64,000 nt of DNA from Streptococcus pneumoniae (GTDB lineage Bacteria; Bacillota; Bacilli; Lactobacillales; Streptococcaceae): positions 1,550,001-1,614,000 of the forward strand of contig NZ_LN831051.1 of assembly GCF_001457635.1 (NCBI RefSeq). Reading direction: 5' to 3'. Shown in pieces: positions 1-8,127 of the stretch (positions within the stretch are counted from its first letter, which is position 1; each line of letters begins with the position of its first letter). A program made the translations under genes and the position numbers. The notes beneath the pieces are model-generated. The model ran no database searches and was not told the origin of the DNA. It saw only the letters and a program-made list of their open reading frames with translations.

Positions 1-2
1 AT

Positions 3-476
3 GATAGCAACACTGAGAAAGCTATTTTTCGTGATATGCCAAATAGCGCCTTTGAGATGTTGTTTTCTCACATTGCACACTATCATAAAGATCTACTTAT
101 GGTTGTAGCCTTGGGAGCCTTTGTTGGTTTAAGACCATCAGAAGCATGCAACGTAAGACGTGAAGATAGTCCTCTAGGGCCAGGTATTTTATTTCACCAA
201 AGTGATGGCCAAGTATTTAAAATTGAAATTGACTTACGAAAAGAAATACCTCTTAGAAGCTATTTAAAGCCAACTGGACGAATTGAAAAGAAAAGGAAAG
301 ACTTCAAGCAGTACCTTATATCTTCTTAGAGGTCTTTTTAGACACCTACAATGACTATATGACTTATCTGGAAGGTAAGAAGTATGAGAAGGTCTATGGA
401 CCATTAAATCTTAATAGACGAGGAAAAGCATTATCATACGATGTATACTATCAACGATTTCGTATGAAAAATTTTT
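3..476 (+). pseudogene. Decayed tyrosine recombinase (integrase) remnant
   Basis: The frame is open from the window edge and includes a segment around GLRPSEACNVRRED that matches the Arg-I box of phage-type integrases (GLRxSEA). The frame stops at about 329. A second frame continues to 476 with residues like YNDYMTYLEGKKYEKVYG. The C-terminal HxxR and catalytic Tyr boxes are absent. The 5' end lies outside the window. I read it as a frameshifted, 3'-truncated integrase left by an earlier mobile element near the terminus. Family is fairly sure; the parent element is unknown. Confidence 0.7.
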
Positions 477-530
477 AATTTTCACTTTAATAAGGTACAT
501 TTTAGGCAATTTTGAACGAAAAAATTTTTT

Positions 531-643
531 TATACTCAATAAAAATCAAAAAGCAAACTAGGAAGCTAGCCGCAGGCTGTACTTTGTACTTGAGTATAGT
601 AAGGCGACATTGACGTGGTTTGAATTTAATTTTCGAAGAGTAT
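531..643 (-). repeat. BOX element (boxA-boxC type)
   Basis: The boxC end reads tatactcaataaaaatcaaa on the plus strand, followed by aactaggaagctagccgcag. The boxA end carries aaggcgacattgacgtgg and ttttcgaagagtat. The boxB middle is reduced to a short stretch around tactttgtacttgagtat. BOX elements are scattered through pneumococcal genomes. The A-to-C direction is on the minus strand. Confidence 0.88.
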
Positions 644-657
644 TAGTTATTTAGCTG

Positions 658-692
658 ACTTAGATCCGTATTACTCAGGTCTAAGTCTTTTT
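658..692 (+). terminator. Rho-independent terminator
   Basis: The stem gacttaga / tctaagtc is followed by a run of six T on the plus strand. It lies downstream of the integrase remnant and just ahead of dif and xerS, so it isolates xerS from upstream transcription. Confidence 0.7.
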
Positions 693-708
693 TAAAAAGC
701 TCTATAAC

Positions 709-739
709 ATCTTTCCGAAAAACTATAATTTTCTTGAAA
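709..739. other. dif: difSL chromosome-dimer resolution site
   Basis: A 31-bp site made of atctttccgaaaaac on the left and ataattttcttgaaa on the right with a one-base centre. It matches my memory of the unconventional single-recombinase difSL site of streptococci and lactococci. It lies 53 bp upstream of xerS, the expected arrangement. It marks the replication terminus, where XerS with FtsK resolves chromosome dimers. Confidence 0.88.
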
Positions 740-762
740 AATATACAAGTCTATGCTATACT
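734..762 (+). promoter_or_regulatory. xerS promoter, -35 inside dif
   Basis: The -35 TTGAAA (734-739), a 17-bp spacer and the -10 TATACT (757-762) lie upstream of xerS. The -35 hexamer is the last six bases of the dif right half-site, so recombinase bound at dif would cover it. Function is inferred from sequence and position. Confidence 0.65.
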
Positions 763-791
763 ACTAGTATACTTAATTATGGAGAAAATAC

Positions 792-1862
792 ATGAAACGT
801 GAGATTTTACTGGAACGAATCGACAAACTAAAACAACTCATGCCCTGGTATGTTCTGGAATACTACCAATCTAAACTGGCTGTGCCCTACAGTTTTACAA
901 CCCTGTACGAATACCTTAAGGAATATGACCGATTTTTCAGCTGGGTTTTGGAGTCTGGTATTTCAAACGCTGATAAAATATCCGATATTCCTTTATCAGT
1001 TTTGGAAAATATGTCTAAGAAAGACATGGAATCCTTTATCCTTTATCTACGTGAACGTCCCTTGCTGAATGCTAATACAACAAAACAAGGTGTTTCACAG
1101 ACAACTATCAATCGAACCTTATCAGCACTTTCTAGTCTTTACAAGTATCTAACCGAGGAGGTTGAAAATGATCAGGGGGAACCTTATTTCTATCGTAATG
1201 TAATGAAAAAAGTTTCAACCAAGAAAAAGAAAGAAACCCTTGCTGCCAGAGCTGAAAATATCAAGCAAAAACTCTTTCTAGGTGATGAAACAGCAGGTTT
1301 TCTAACTTATATCGATCAAGAGCACCCACAACAGCTTTCAAATCGAGCTCTCTCATCATTCAACAAAAATAAAGAACGAGATTTAGCCATTATTGCCCTT
1401 CTCTTGGCATCTGGTGTTCGCTTATCTGAAGCTGTTAATCTAGATCTAAGAGATCTCAATCTAAAAATGATGGTTATTGATGTTACTCGAAAAGGTGGCA
1501 AACGTGACTCAGTCAATGTCGCTGCTTTTGCTAAACCTTATTTAGAGAATTATCTGGCCATTCGGAATCAACGCTATAAAACGGAAAAAACAGATACAGC
1601 CCTTTTTTTAACTCTCTACAGAGGTGTTCCTAATCGTATCGATGCTTCTAGCGTTGAGAAAATGGTTGCTAAATACTCAGAGGATTTTAAAGTGCGTGTA
1701 ACACCCCATAAACTGCGCCATACGCTAGCAACTAGGCTCTATGATGCGACTAAATCACAAGTTTTAGTCAGTCACCAACTAGGACATGCCAGCACACAAG
1801 TCACTGACCTCTATACCCATATTGTTAATGATGAACAAAAGAATGCTCTAGATAGTTTATAA
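792..1862 (+). CDS. xerS: Tyrosine recombinase XerS
   Basis: This 356-aa recombinase acts alone at difSL to resolve chromosome dimers during division. The N-terminal SAM-like DNA-binding half (about 1-150) is followed by the catalytic domain. Visible catalytic boxes are [10 protein letters not shown] (Arg I), [12 protein letters not shown] (His-Leu-Arg) and [14 protein letters not shown] with the nucleophilic Tyr. Length equals the usual XerS length. The start has a GGAG ribosome site (tatggagaaaatacatg). It stands alone, bounded by the dif promoter and a bidirectional terminator. It differs from XerC/XerD by its pairing with difSL and the absence of a partner. Confidence 0.95.
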   Translation: MKREILLERIDKLKQLMPWYVLEYYQSKLAVPYSFTTLYEYLKEYDRFFSWVLESGISNADKISDIPLSVLENMSKKDMESFILYLRERPLLNANTTKQGVSQTTINRTLSALSSLYKYLTEEVENDQGEPYFYRNVMKKVSTKKKKETLAARAENIKQKLFLGDETAGFLTYIDQEHPQQLSNRALSSFNKNKERDLAIIALLLASGVRLSEAVNLDLRDLNLKMMVIDVTRKGGKRDSVNVAAFAKPYLENYLAIRNQRYKTEKTDTALFLTLYRGVPNRIDASSVEKMVAKYSEDFKVRVTPHKLRHTLATRLYDATKSQVLVSHQLGHASTQVTDLYTHIVNDEQKNALDSL

Positions 1863-1894
1863 TTTTACGTATTTTAAATTATGTAAATAAATAT

Positions 1895-1933
1895 CAAAAA
1901 AAGAAGTTGGTTAGTTGGCCAACTTCTTTTTGA
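1895..1933. terminator. Bidirectional terminator between xerS and lplA
   Basis: The stem aagaagttgg / ccaacttctt has A-rich sequence on the left and T-rich on the right, so it can stop transcription from xerS on the plus strand and from the aco-lplA operon on the minus strand. Confidence 0.8.
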
Positions 1934-1934
1934 T

Positions 1935-2924
1935 TTATCCAACTACCGCTTCAGCGATTTCTTCACGGCTAATACCAGCGAAGTAGCGTGTGATATCAAT
2001 GGTTTTTAGCGCCTTAAGAACATCTTCGCGTTCGTATTTCACCCCACGAAGGACATCTTCTACTGCAGCAACGTCTTCAATACCAAAGAAGTCACCATAA
2101 ATCTTGATGTCTTGGATTTTTGATTCAGTAACGTTAGCAAAGACTTCAACCTTACCACTAGTGAATTTGGTTCCACGACGGACGTTAAATTCAGGTGATT
2201 TACCATAGTTCCAGTCCCAAGTTCCAAACTTAGTATCCTTGATGCGATTGATTTCGGCCAATTCTTCTTCTGAAAAGACGTATTCAGTCATCTCTGGGTA
2301 CTCTTTTTTCATGTATTCCAAGAGTAAATCACGGAATTTTTCGACTGTGATTTTTTTTGGTAATTCATTGATAATATTGGTTACACGGGCACGGACGGAT
2401 TTCACACCTTTTGATTCAAATTTATCTTTTGAAACCTTAAGGGCATTTGCGAGGACTGACAAATCAACGTCAAAGAGCAAGCAACCGTGGTGCATGATAC
2501 GGCCGTTGATATAGGCTTGGGCATTGCCACAGAACTTCTTACCATCAATCTCAAGGTCATTACGACCTGTGAACTCAGCTTTAACCCCAAGTTGAGCCAG
2601 GGTATTGATAACCGGAGTTGAGAAGCTCTTGAAGTCAAATGCCTTATTTTCATCTTCTTTGGAGATGATCGTGTAGTTGAGGTTATTTAAATCGTGGTAA
2701 ACAGCTCCACCACCACTAATACGGCGAACTACCTCAATACCATTTTCGCGAACATAATCACGGTTGATTTCTTCGATAGTGTTCTGGTGACGACCAACAA
2801 TGATAGATGGCTTGTTAATCCAAAGTAGGAAGATTTGATCCTCATCCAAAAGGTGTTTAAAGGCGTATTCTTCCAAGGCAATATTAAAAGCAGTGTCATT
2901 TGAATGATTGATAATGTATTTCAT
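1935..2924 (-). CDS. lplA: Lipoate-protein ligase A
   Basis: A 329-aa cytoplasmic enzyme that activates lipoate with ATP and attaches it to the lipoyl-domain lysine of dehydrogenase complexes. The BPL/LplA fold is recognisable from VGRHQNTIEEIN, the glycine-rich RRISGGGAVYHDLNNLNYT motif and the CGNAQAY segment. The C-terminal accessory domain begins near residue 245. It is the last gene of the aco/lpd operon, 63 bp after the E3 gene, and so modifies the lipoyl domain fused to that E3. Length is typical. Confidence 0.93.
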   Translation of the reverse strand: MKYIINHSNDTAFNIALEEYAFKHLLDEDQIFLLWINKPSIIVGRHQNTIEEINRDYVRENGIEVVRRISGGGAVYHDLNNLNYTIISKEDENKAFDFKSFSTPVINTLAQLGVKAEFTGRNDLEIDGKKFCGNAQAYINGRIMHHGCLLFDVDLSVLANALKVSKDKFESKGVKSVRARVTNIINELPKKITVEKFRDLLLEYMKKEYPEMTEYVFSEEELAEINRIKDTKFGTWDWNYGKSPEFNVRRGTKFTSGKVEVFANVTESKIQDIKIYGDFFGIEDVAAVEDVLRGVKYEREDVLKALKTIDITRYFAGISREEIAEAVVG

Positions 2925-2987
2925 GATATCCCTTTACTTTATATGATAGAAACTGGAAATAACCTTCCAGTCTAATCTATCTTCGTT

Positions 2988-4691
2988 TTATTTTTTCTTA
3001 GGTGAATGGATGGCCATTCCTAGAACATCTGCAAACGCTTCGTACATCACTTCAGAGTAAGTTGGGTGCCCGTGGATGGTCTTCAGCATTTCCTCAACAG
3101 TGATTTCCATTTCGATGATGCTTGATGCTTCGTTTATTAATTCTGCGGCTGCAGGACCAATAATGTGTACACCAAGGATTTCTCCGTATTTCTTATCAAC
3201 GATAACTTTTACGAAACCTTGAGCAGCGTCAGATGCAATAGCACGACCGTTAGCAGCAAAGTTAAACTTACCGATGGCAACATCGTATTTCTCACGGGCT
3301 TGTTCTTCTGTCAAACCTACTGCTGCTACTTCAGGGAGAGTGTAGATGGCTGCAGGAGTCAAATTCAATTTGGCAACTGCATGATTTCCTTTAAGGGCAT
3401 TTTCAGCGGAAACTTCACCCATGCGGAAAGCTGCGTGAGCCAACATCTTAGTACCGTTGATGTCACCTGGTGCATAAATGCCTGGAACTGAAGTTTCCAT
3501 GTATTCATTGACCTTGATACAACCACGATCCAATTCAAACTCAACCTCTCCAATACCTTCAAGGTCTGGCATACGACCAATTGAAAGAAGAGCTTTGCTT
3601 GCGATGATATCGTCTTTTCCTTCAACCTTGATACGAAGTTGACCATTTTCCTCAATGATTTCTTGCAGTTTAGTACCAGTCAAGATGGTCATTCCTTTAC
3701 GCTCAAGGATCAAGCGAAGGTTCTTAGAAACTTCCGCATCCATAGCTGGAACTATACAGTCCATCATTTCGATAACAGTCACTTTTGAACCAAATGTCAT
3801 GAAGGCCTGACCGAGTTCGATACCGACAACTCCACCACCGATGATAACAAGGCTTTCTGGCACTTCGTTCATTTCAAGAATGTCATCACTAGTCATGACA
3901 AGTGGAGATTCCATACCAGGGACGTTGATCTTGCTGACTTTTGAACCACCAGCAAGAATGATTTTCTTGGTTTCAAGCAATTCAGAGCCATTTACCAAGA
4001 CGTTCTTGTCTTTAGTGATTGTACCAATTCCTTTATGAACAGTAACTCCGTAGCTACGAAGAAGTCCTGCAACACCACCAACAAGAGTATTAACAACTTT
4101 AGATTTAGTTTCTAAAAGTTTTTCCATATCAACAGTGAAGTTAGGATTTTCAATCACGATACCACGATTTGCAGCATGACCGATATTTTCAATAATTTCA
4201 GCGTTATGAAGGTAGGTCTTGGTTGGAATACATCCACGGTTTAAGCAGGTTCCACCAAGTTCAGATTTCTCAACAAGGGCAACCTTACCGCCGAATTGGG
4301 CAGCTTTAATGGCTGCAACATAACCAGCAGGACCTCCACCAATCACAACGATATCAAAAGCATCATCGCTCTTATCATCATCGTTTGAGGTACTTGCTAC
4401 AGGTACAGAGCTAGCTTCTGGCGATGCTGCTCCAGCTGTTGGGATGTTTTCCCTTTCTTCACCAAGGTAACCGATAACTTCCGTTACAGGGACAGTTTCA
4501 CCATCTCCTTTGAGAATGGCAATCAAGTACCCATCTTCTTCGGCTTCCAATTCCATGCTGACTTTATCAGTCATGATTTCCAAAAGGATTTCTCCTTCTT
4601 TTACAAATTCTCCGACTTTTTTATTCCATTGGACGATTTGTCCTTCTGTCATATCCACGCCGGCTTTTGGCATAATTACTTCTAAGGCCAT
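2988..4691 (-). CDS. lpdA: Dihydrolipoamide dehydrogenase (E3) with N-terminal lipoyl domain
   Basis: A 567-aa E3 that reoxidises dihydrolipoamide with NAD+. Residues 1-75 form a lipoyl domain with the modified lysine in MTDKVSMELEAEEDG. A Ser/Pro/Ala linker precedes the flavoprotein, which has the FAD motif VVIGGGPAGYVAAIKAAQ, the redox disulfide GGTCLNRGCIPTK, the NAD motif IIGGGVVGIELGQ and the C-terminal HGHPTYSE catalytic His-Glu. A tethered lipoyl domain on E3 is known for the pneumococcal enzyme and fits the absence of one on the adjacent E2. Third enzyme-complex gene after acoB and acoC. Confidence 0.95.
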   Translation of the reverse strand: MALEVIMPKAGVDMTEGQIVQWNKKVGEFVKEGEILLEIMTDKVSMELEAEEDGYLIAILKGDGETVPVTEVIGYLGEERENIPTAGAASPEASSVPVASTSNDDDKSDDAFDIVVIGGGPAGYVAAIKAAQFGGKVALVEKSELGGTCLNRGCIPTKTYLHNAEIIENIGHAANRGIVIENPNFTVDMEKLLETKSKVVNTLVGGVAGLLRSYGVTVHKGIGTITKDKNVLVNGSELLETKKIILAGGSKVSKINVPGMESPLVMTSDDILEMNEVPESLVIIGGGVVGIELGQAFMTFGSKVTVIEMMDCIVPAMDAEVSKNLRLILERKGMTILTGTKLQEIIEENGQLRIKVEGKDDIIASKALLSIGRMPDLEGIGEVEFELDRGCIKVNEYMETSVPGIYAPGDINGTKMLAHAAFRMGEVSAENALKGNHAVAKLNLTPAAIYTLPEVAAVGLTEEQAREKYDVAIGKFNFAANGRAIASDAAQGFVKVIVDKKYGEILGVHIIGPAAAELINEASSIIEMEITVEEMLKTIHGHPTYSEVMYEAFADVLGMAIHSPKKK

Positions 4692-4736
4692 GTCTTCCTT
4701 CCTTTATCTATATCTTAAAAATGAATACTCTTGCTC

Positions 4737-5780
4737 TTAAATTAACATTGAGATTGGCGTTTCAATCAACTCTTTCAAGTCCTTCATAAACTTAGCACCA
4801 GCCATACCATCTACGACACGGTGGTCAATGGTTAATCCTAAACTCATGATTGGGCGAATCACAATTTCACCATTGACGACAACTGGCTTCTCGATTGTCG
4901 AACTGACACCAAGGATAGCTGAGTTGGGTTGGTTAATAATCGGACCAAAGGACTGAACACCAAACATTCCCAAATTACTGATTGTGAATGTTGAATTTTG
5001 TAACTCACTTGGAGCCAATTTACCATCCAAGGTACGGCCAATAACATCCTTAAAGGCTACAACCAGTTCTGAAAGACTCATTTTCTCAGCATTGTAAACA
5101 ACAGGTGTCATCAATCCATTATCCATCCCAACTGCCATGGCAAGATTGACATAGTTGTGAGTGATAATAGTCTTGCCATCTTCTGTCAATGAAGCGTTGA
5201 TGTATGGGTGTTTCATAAGAGTCTTAACAACTGCAAGCGAAAGAAGGTCTGTTACAGTAGTCTTCTTCCCAGTTGCTTCCATGATTGGCTCAAGAACCTT
5301 CTTACGAAGAGCCAACATTTCAGTCATATCAACTTCATAGTTGAGGGTGAAGGTTGGCGCAGTCAAGTAAGATTCAACCATGCGTTGGGCAATAACCTTA
5401 CGCATTGGTGTCATTGGAATACGCTCGATTTCACCATATGGTGTTACGTTATCAGGGACTTCTTCCACTTTTTCAATCTGAGCAGGAGATTTGATGCTAT
5501 CGTTTTCGATATTTTCAGGAAGCAGGGCCAAAACATCCTTCTTCATGATTTTACCACGATGACCGGTTCCTTGGATTTCCTGCCAAGCAATGTTATGTTC
5601 GAGGGCAATTCGTTTTGCAAGTGGCGAAATGCGAACCACGTTTGTGTCTTTATAAGTTTCCACGTCTTCTTTGTGGACACGACCGTTTGCACCTGAGCCA
5701 GAAACGTCGTAGAGGTTTATCCCTAAATCATCCGCTAACTTTCTAGCTGCAGGAGTCGCTCTTAGCTTGTCATCAGCCAT
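4737..5780 (-). CDS. acoC: Dihydrolipoamide acyltransferase (E2) lacking a lipoyl domain
   Basis: A 347-aa E2 acyltransferase core. The start MADDKLRATPAAR at 5780 is chosen because GGAGAGG lies just upstream; an upstream extension in this frame has no homology. Two tandem peripheral-subunit-binding domains are visible (about 5-40, LRATPAARKLADDLG, and about 48-85, ISPLAKRIALEHN), then the CAT-like catalytic domain with DHRVVDGMAGAKF near the C terminus. There is no lipoyl domain, which is unusual for E2; the lipoyl domain is on the adjacent E3. Whether the second oxoacid substrate is pyruvate or acetoin cannot be read from sequence. Confidence 0.9.
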   Translation of the reverse strand: MADDKLRATPAARKLADDLGINLYDVSGSGANGRVHKEDVETYKDTNVVRISPLAKRIALEHNIAWQEIQGTGHRGKIMKKDVLALLPENIENDSIKSPAQIEKVEEVPDNVTPYGEIERIPMTPMRKVIAQRMVESYLTAPTFTLNYEVDMTEMLALRKKVLEPIMEATGKKTTVTDLLSLAVVKTLMKHPYINASLTEDGKTIITHNYVNLAMAVGMDNGLMTPVVYNAEKMSLSELVVAFKDVIGRTLDGKLAPSELQNSTFTISNLGMFGVQSFGPIINQPNSAILGVSSTIEKPVVVNGEIVIRPIMSLGLTIDHRVVDGMAGAKFMKDLKELIETPISMLI

Positions 5781-5997
5781 GACCTCTCCAATTCTATTTA
5801 TGATACAAAGGGCGTCAAAAGCGACTGAAAAATAGGAAATCGACGATGGCTTCGATGAAGCCAAGGAGATTTATCTTTTTTCCGAGCTTTTAGCCCGTGC
5901 TCTAATCTAAGATATTAATGACGAAGAGCTCTGCACCTAAAAGATACAAAGTTTCTCGTCAGCTTTATTTTATTTACATAACTTATCTTATGTAACT
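5781..5997 (-). other. 217-bp intra-operon gap with palindrome
   Basis: Non-coding gap between acoB and acoC in an otherwise tight operon. It holds the palindrome tggcttcgatgaagcca (5847-5863) flanked by T-rich and A-rich runs. No intact ORF was found. It could be an intercistronic RNA structure or a small dispersed repeat. No identity is claimed. Confidence 0.4.
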
Positions 5998-6990
5998 CTA
6001 TTCTTTGTTATAAGTTTTTCGGATTGCATCTTTGATACTTTCAACTGTTGGAATCATTGCATTTTCTAGGTTTTGTGCATAAGGCATCGGCACATCTTCT
6101 CCTGCACAACGGCGAATTGGTGCATCTAGATAGTCAAATGCTTCTGATTCTGAAATAATAGCTGAAATTTCACCGATATAGCCACTTGTTTTGTGGGCAT
6201 CGTTGACCAGAACAACCTTACCAGTCTTCTTCACTGAGTTTATGATGATATCCTTATCAAGCGGAACAAGGGTACGTGGGTCAACAATTTCAACTGAAAT
6301 TCCTTCTTCTGCTAATTCTTCAGCAGCTTGAACCACACGGCGAAGCATTTTTCCATAAGTAACAACTGTTACATCCGTTCCTTGGCGTTTGATTTCACCA
6401 ACCCCAAGTGGAATTGTGTAGTCTGGATCAACTGGCACTTCCCCTTTTTGGTTAAATTCTGACTTGTACTCAAGTATAATAACTGGGTTTTTATCACGGA
6501 TAGAAGACTTAAGCAGGCCTTTCATGTCCGCAGGTGTTCCAGGTGCCACAACCTTAAGTCCTGGAATGTGAGTAAACCAAGACTCTAGAGATTGTGAGTG
6601 CTGGGCGGCAGAGCCAACTCCGTTACCAGCTGCACAACGAACAGTCATTGGAACCTGACCTTTACCACCAAACATGTAACGTGTTTTAGCAGCTTGGTTG
6701 ACGATATTGTCCATGGCAATAACAGAGAAGTCCATGAAGGTCATATCGACGATTGGACGAAGTCCTGTCATGGCTGCTCCTGCTGCTGCTCCAGAGATGG
6801 CAGCTTCAGAAATCGGACAGTCACGGACGCGTTCTGGACCAAATTCTTCAAGCATTCCAACAGAAGTACCGAAGTCTCCTCCGAAGACACCGACGTCTTC
6901 TCCCATCAAGAACACATTTTCATCGCGACGCATTTCCTCAGACATAGCAAGGATAATGGTGTCACGGAAGGACATTGTTTTTGTTTCCAT
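5998..6990 (-). CDS. acoB: Oxoacid/acetoin dehydrogenase E1 beta subunit
   Basis: A 330-aa transketolase-type beta subunit that pairs with AcoA to form the thiamine-diphosphate E1. Seen in sequence: the N-terminal pyrimidine-binding domain with FLMGEDVGVFGGDFG and DCPISEAAISGAAAGAAM (the Glu that activates TPP is expected in this block), and a C-terminal domain with VVLVNDAHKTSGYIGEISA. The start has no overlap problem: acoA ends 15 bp upstream of this start. Family is certain; pyruvate versus acetoin as the physiological substrate is not. Confidence 0.93.
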   Translation of the reverse strand: METKTMSFRDTIILAMSEEMRRDENVFLMGEDVGVFGGDFGTSVGMLEEFGPERVRDCPISEAAISGAAAGAAMTGLRPIVDMTFMDFSVIAMDNIVNQAAKTRYMFGGKGQVPMTVRCAAGNGVGSAAQHSQSLESWFTHIPGLKVVAPGTPADMKGLLKSSIRDKNPVIILEYKSEFNQKGEVPVDPDYTIPLGVGEIKRQGTDVTVVTYGKMLRRVVQAAEELAEEGISVEIVDPRTLVPLDKDIIINSVKKTGKVVLVNDAHKTSGYIGEISAIISESEAFDYLDAPIRRCAGEDVPMPYAQNLENAMIPTVESIKDAIRKTYNKE

Positions 6991-7005
6991 TTTATCTCTT
7001 TCTCC

Positions 7006-7974
7006 TTAGTCTGCGTAAATATCTTCAAAGGCTGATTCAAGCGGTGGGAATGGGCTTTCCTCTGCAAATTTAACAGAAGCTTCTACTGCTTCCTTTACTT
7101 GCGCTTGGATTTCTTCCAATTCTTCGGCACTTGCAATGTTATTTTCAATAAGGTAATTGCGGAGGTTTTCGATTGGATCTTTTTGTTTCCACAATTCCAC
7201 TTCTTCACGCGTACGATATTTACCAGGGTCAGATGATGAGTGACCGAGCCAGCGATAAGTTACACTTTCAATCAAGACTGGACCATTGCCACTGCGAACA
7301 TGGTCCACAGCTTTCTGAAATCCTTCATAGACATCGATGACATTGTTACCATCTTCGATGAACATTCCAGGAATTCCATAAGCGGCGCTACGTTGATGGA
7401 TATGTTCTATATTGGTCATTTTCTTGATATCCGCAGAGATACCGTAACCGTTGTTAATGCAATAGAAAATGACTGGCAGGTTCCAGATAGAAGCCATGTT
7501 CACTGCTTCGTGGAAAACACCTTCATTGGTCGCACCATCTCCAAAGAAGCAGACAACGATTTTACCGGTATTTTGCATTTGCTGACTGAGGGCTGCACCG
7601 ACAGCGATCCCCATACCACCACCTACAATACCATTGGCACCAAGGTTCCCAGCATCAAGGTCAGCGATATGCATAGATCCACCTTTCCCTTTACAGGTTC
7701 CAGTGTATTTACCAAGGATTTCAGCCATCATTCCGTTGAGGTCAATCCCTTTAGCAATAGCTTGCCCGTGTCCACGGTGGTTTGAGGTAATCAGATCATC
7801 TGGATTGAGAGCTAACATAGCCCCCACGTTAGCTGCCTCTTCACCAACAGAAAAGTGCGTCATTCCTGGCACTTTCCCTTTCTTTACTAATTGTGCAATT
7901 TTTAAGTCCATGCGACGGATTTCTTCCATCTTACGGAACATTTCTAGCAAAAGATTTTTATCTAAAGTTGACAT
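7006..7974 (-). CDS. acoA: Oxoacid/acetoin dehydrogenase E1 alpha subunit
   Basis: A 322-aa E1 alpha. The TPP/Mg2+ motif is clear: GDGATNEGVFHEAVNMASIW ending in INNGYG. The phosphorylation-loop region HRGHGQAIAKG precedes it. First gene of the operon acoA-acoB-acoC-lpdA-lplA; a TTGACA/TAAAAT promoter lies 35-63 bp upstream. The complex would oxidatively decarboxylate pyruvate or acetoin to acetyl-CoA. Length is normal for the AcoA/PdhA family. Confidence 0.93.
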   Translation of the reverse strand: MSTLDKNLLLEMFRKMEEIRRMDLKIAQLVKKGKVPGMTHFSVGEEAANVGAMLALNPDDLITSNHRGHGQAIAKGIDLNGMMAEILGKYTGTCKGKGGSMHIADLDAGNLGANGIVGGGMGIAVGAALSQQMQNTGKIVVCFFGDGATNEGVFHEAVNMASIWNLPVIFYCINNGYGISADIKKMTNIEHIHQRSAAYGIPGMFIEDGNNVIDVYEGFQKAVDHVRSGNGPVLIESVTYRWLGHSSSDPGKYRTREEVELWKQKDPIENLRNYLIENNIASAEELEEIQAQVKEAVEASVKFAEESPFPPLESAFEDIYAD

Positions 7975-8008
7975 CTTCTTGCCTTTCTAACTTTCTTCTT
8001 ACCTTACT

Positions 8009-8037
8009 ATTTTACCGTTTTTGGCAAATACTGTCAA
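8009..8037 (-). promoter_or_regulatory. Promoter of the aco operon
   Basis: A perfect -35 TTGACA (8032-8037), 17-bp spacer and -10 TAAAAT (8009-8014) on the minus strand, 35 bp upstream of the acoA start. Confidence 0.8.
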
Positions 8038-8065
8038 AGTTTTTCTAAAAGAAATTTCACAAAAT

Positions 8066-8101
8066 AAAAAAGAAAACCCCGTGAAAACAAGGGATTTTCT
8101 T
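8066..8101 (-). terminator. Terminator downstream of the MATE gene
   Basis: Hairpin aagaaaaccc / agggattttctt, with an A-rich plus-strand flank (T-rich on the minus strand). It closes the ung-to-MATE operon ahead of the aco promoter. Confidence 0.7.
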
Positions 8102-8127
8102 ATCAAGAATATTTTTTCACAAACTTT

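Noticed and set aside
531..643. Initially considered a RUP
   Set aside because: It contains the boxA core aaggcgac..tgacgtgg and boxC; RUPs in this window have different ends and 107-bp length.
5208..5696. 162-codon frame on the plus strand opposite acoC
   Set aside because: Antisense to a well-conserved E2 gene, no ribosome site, no domain; a shadow.
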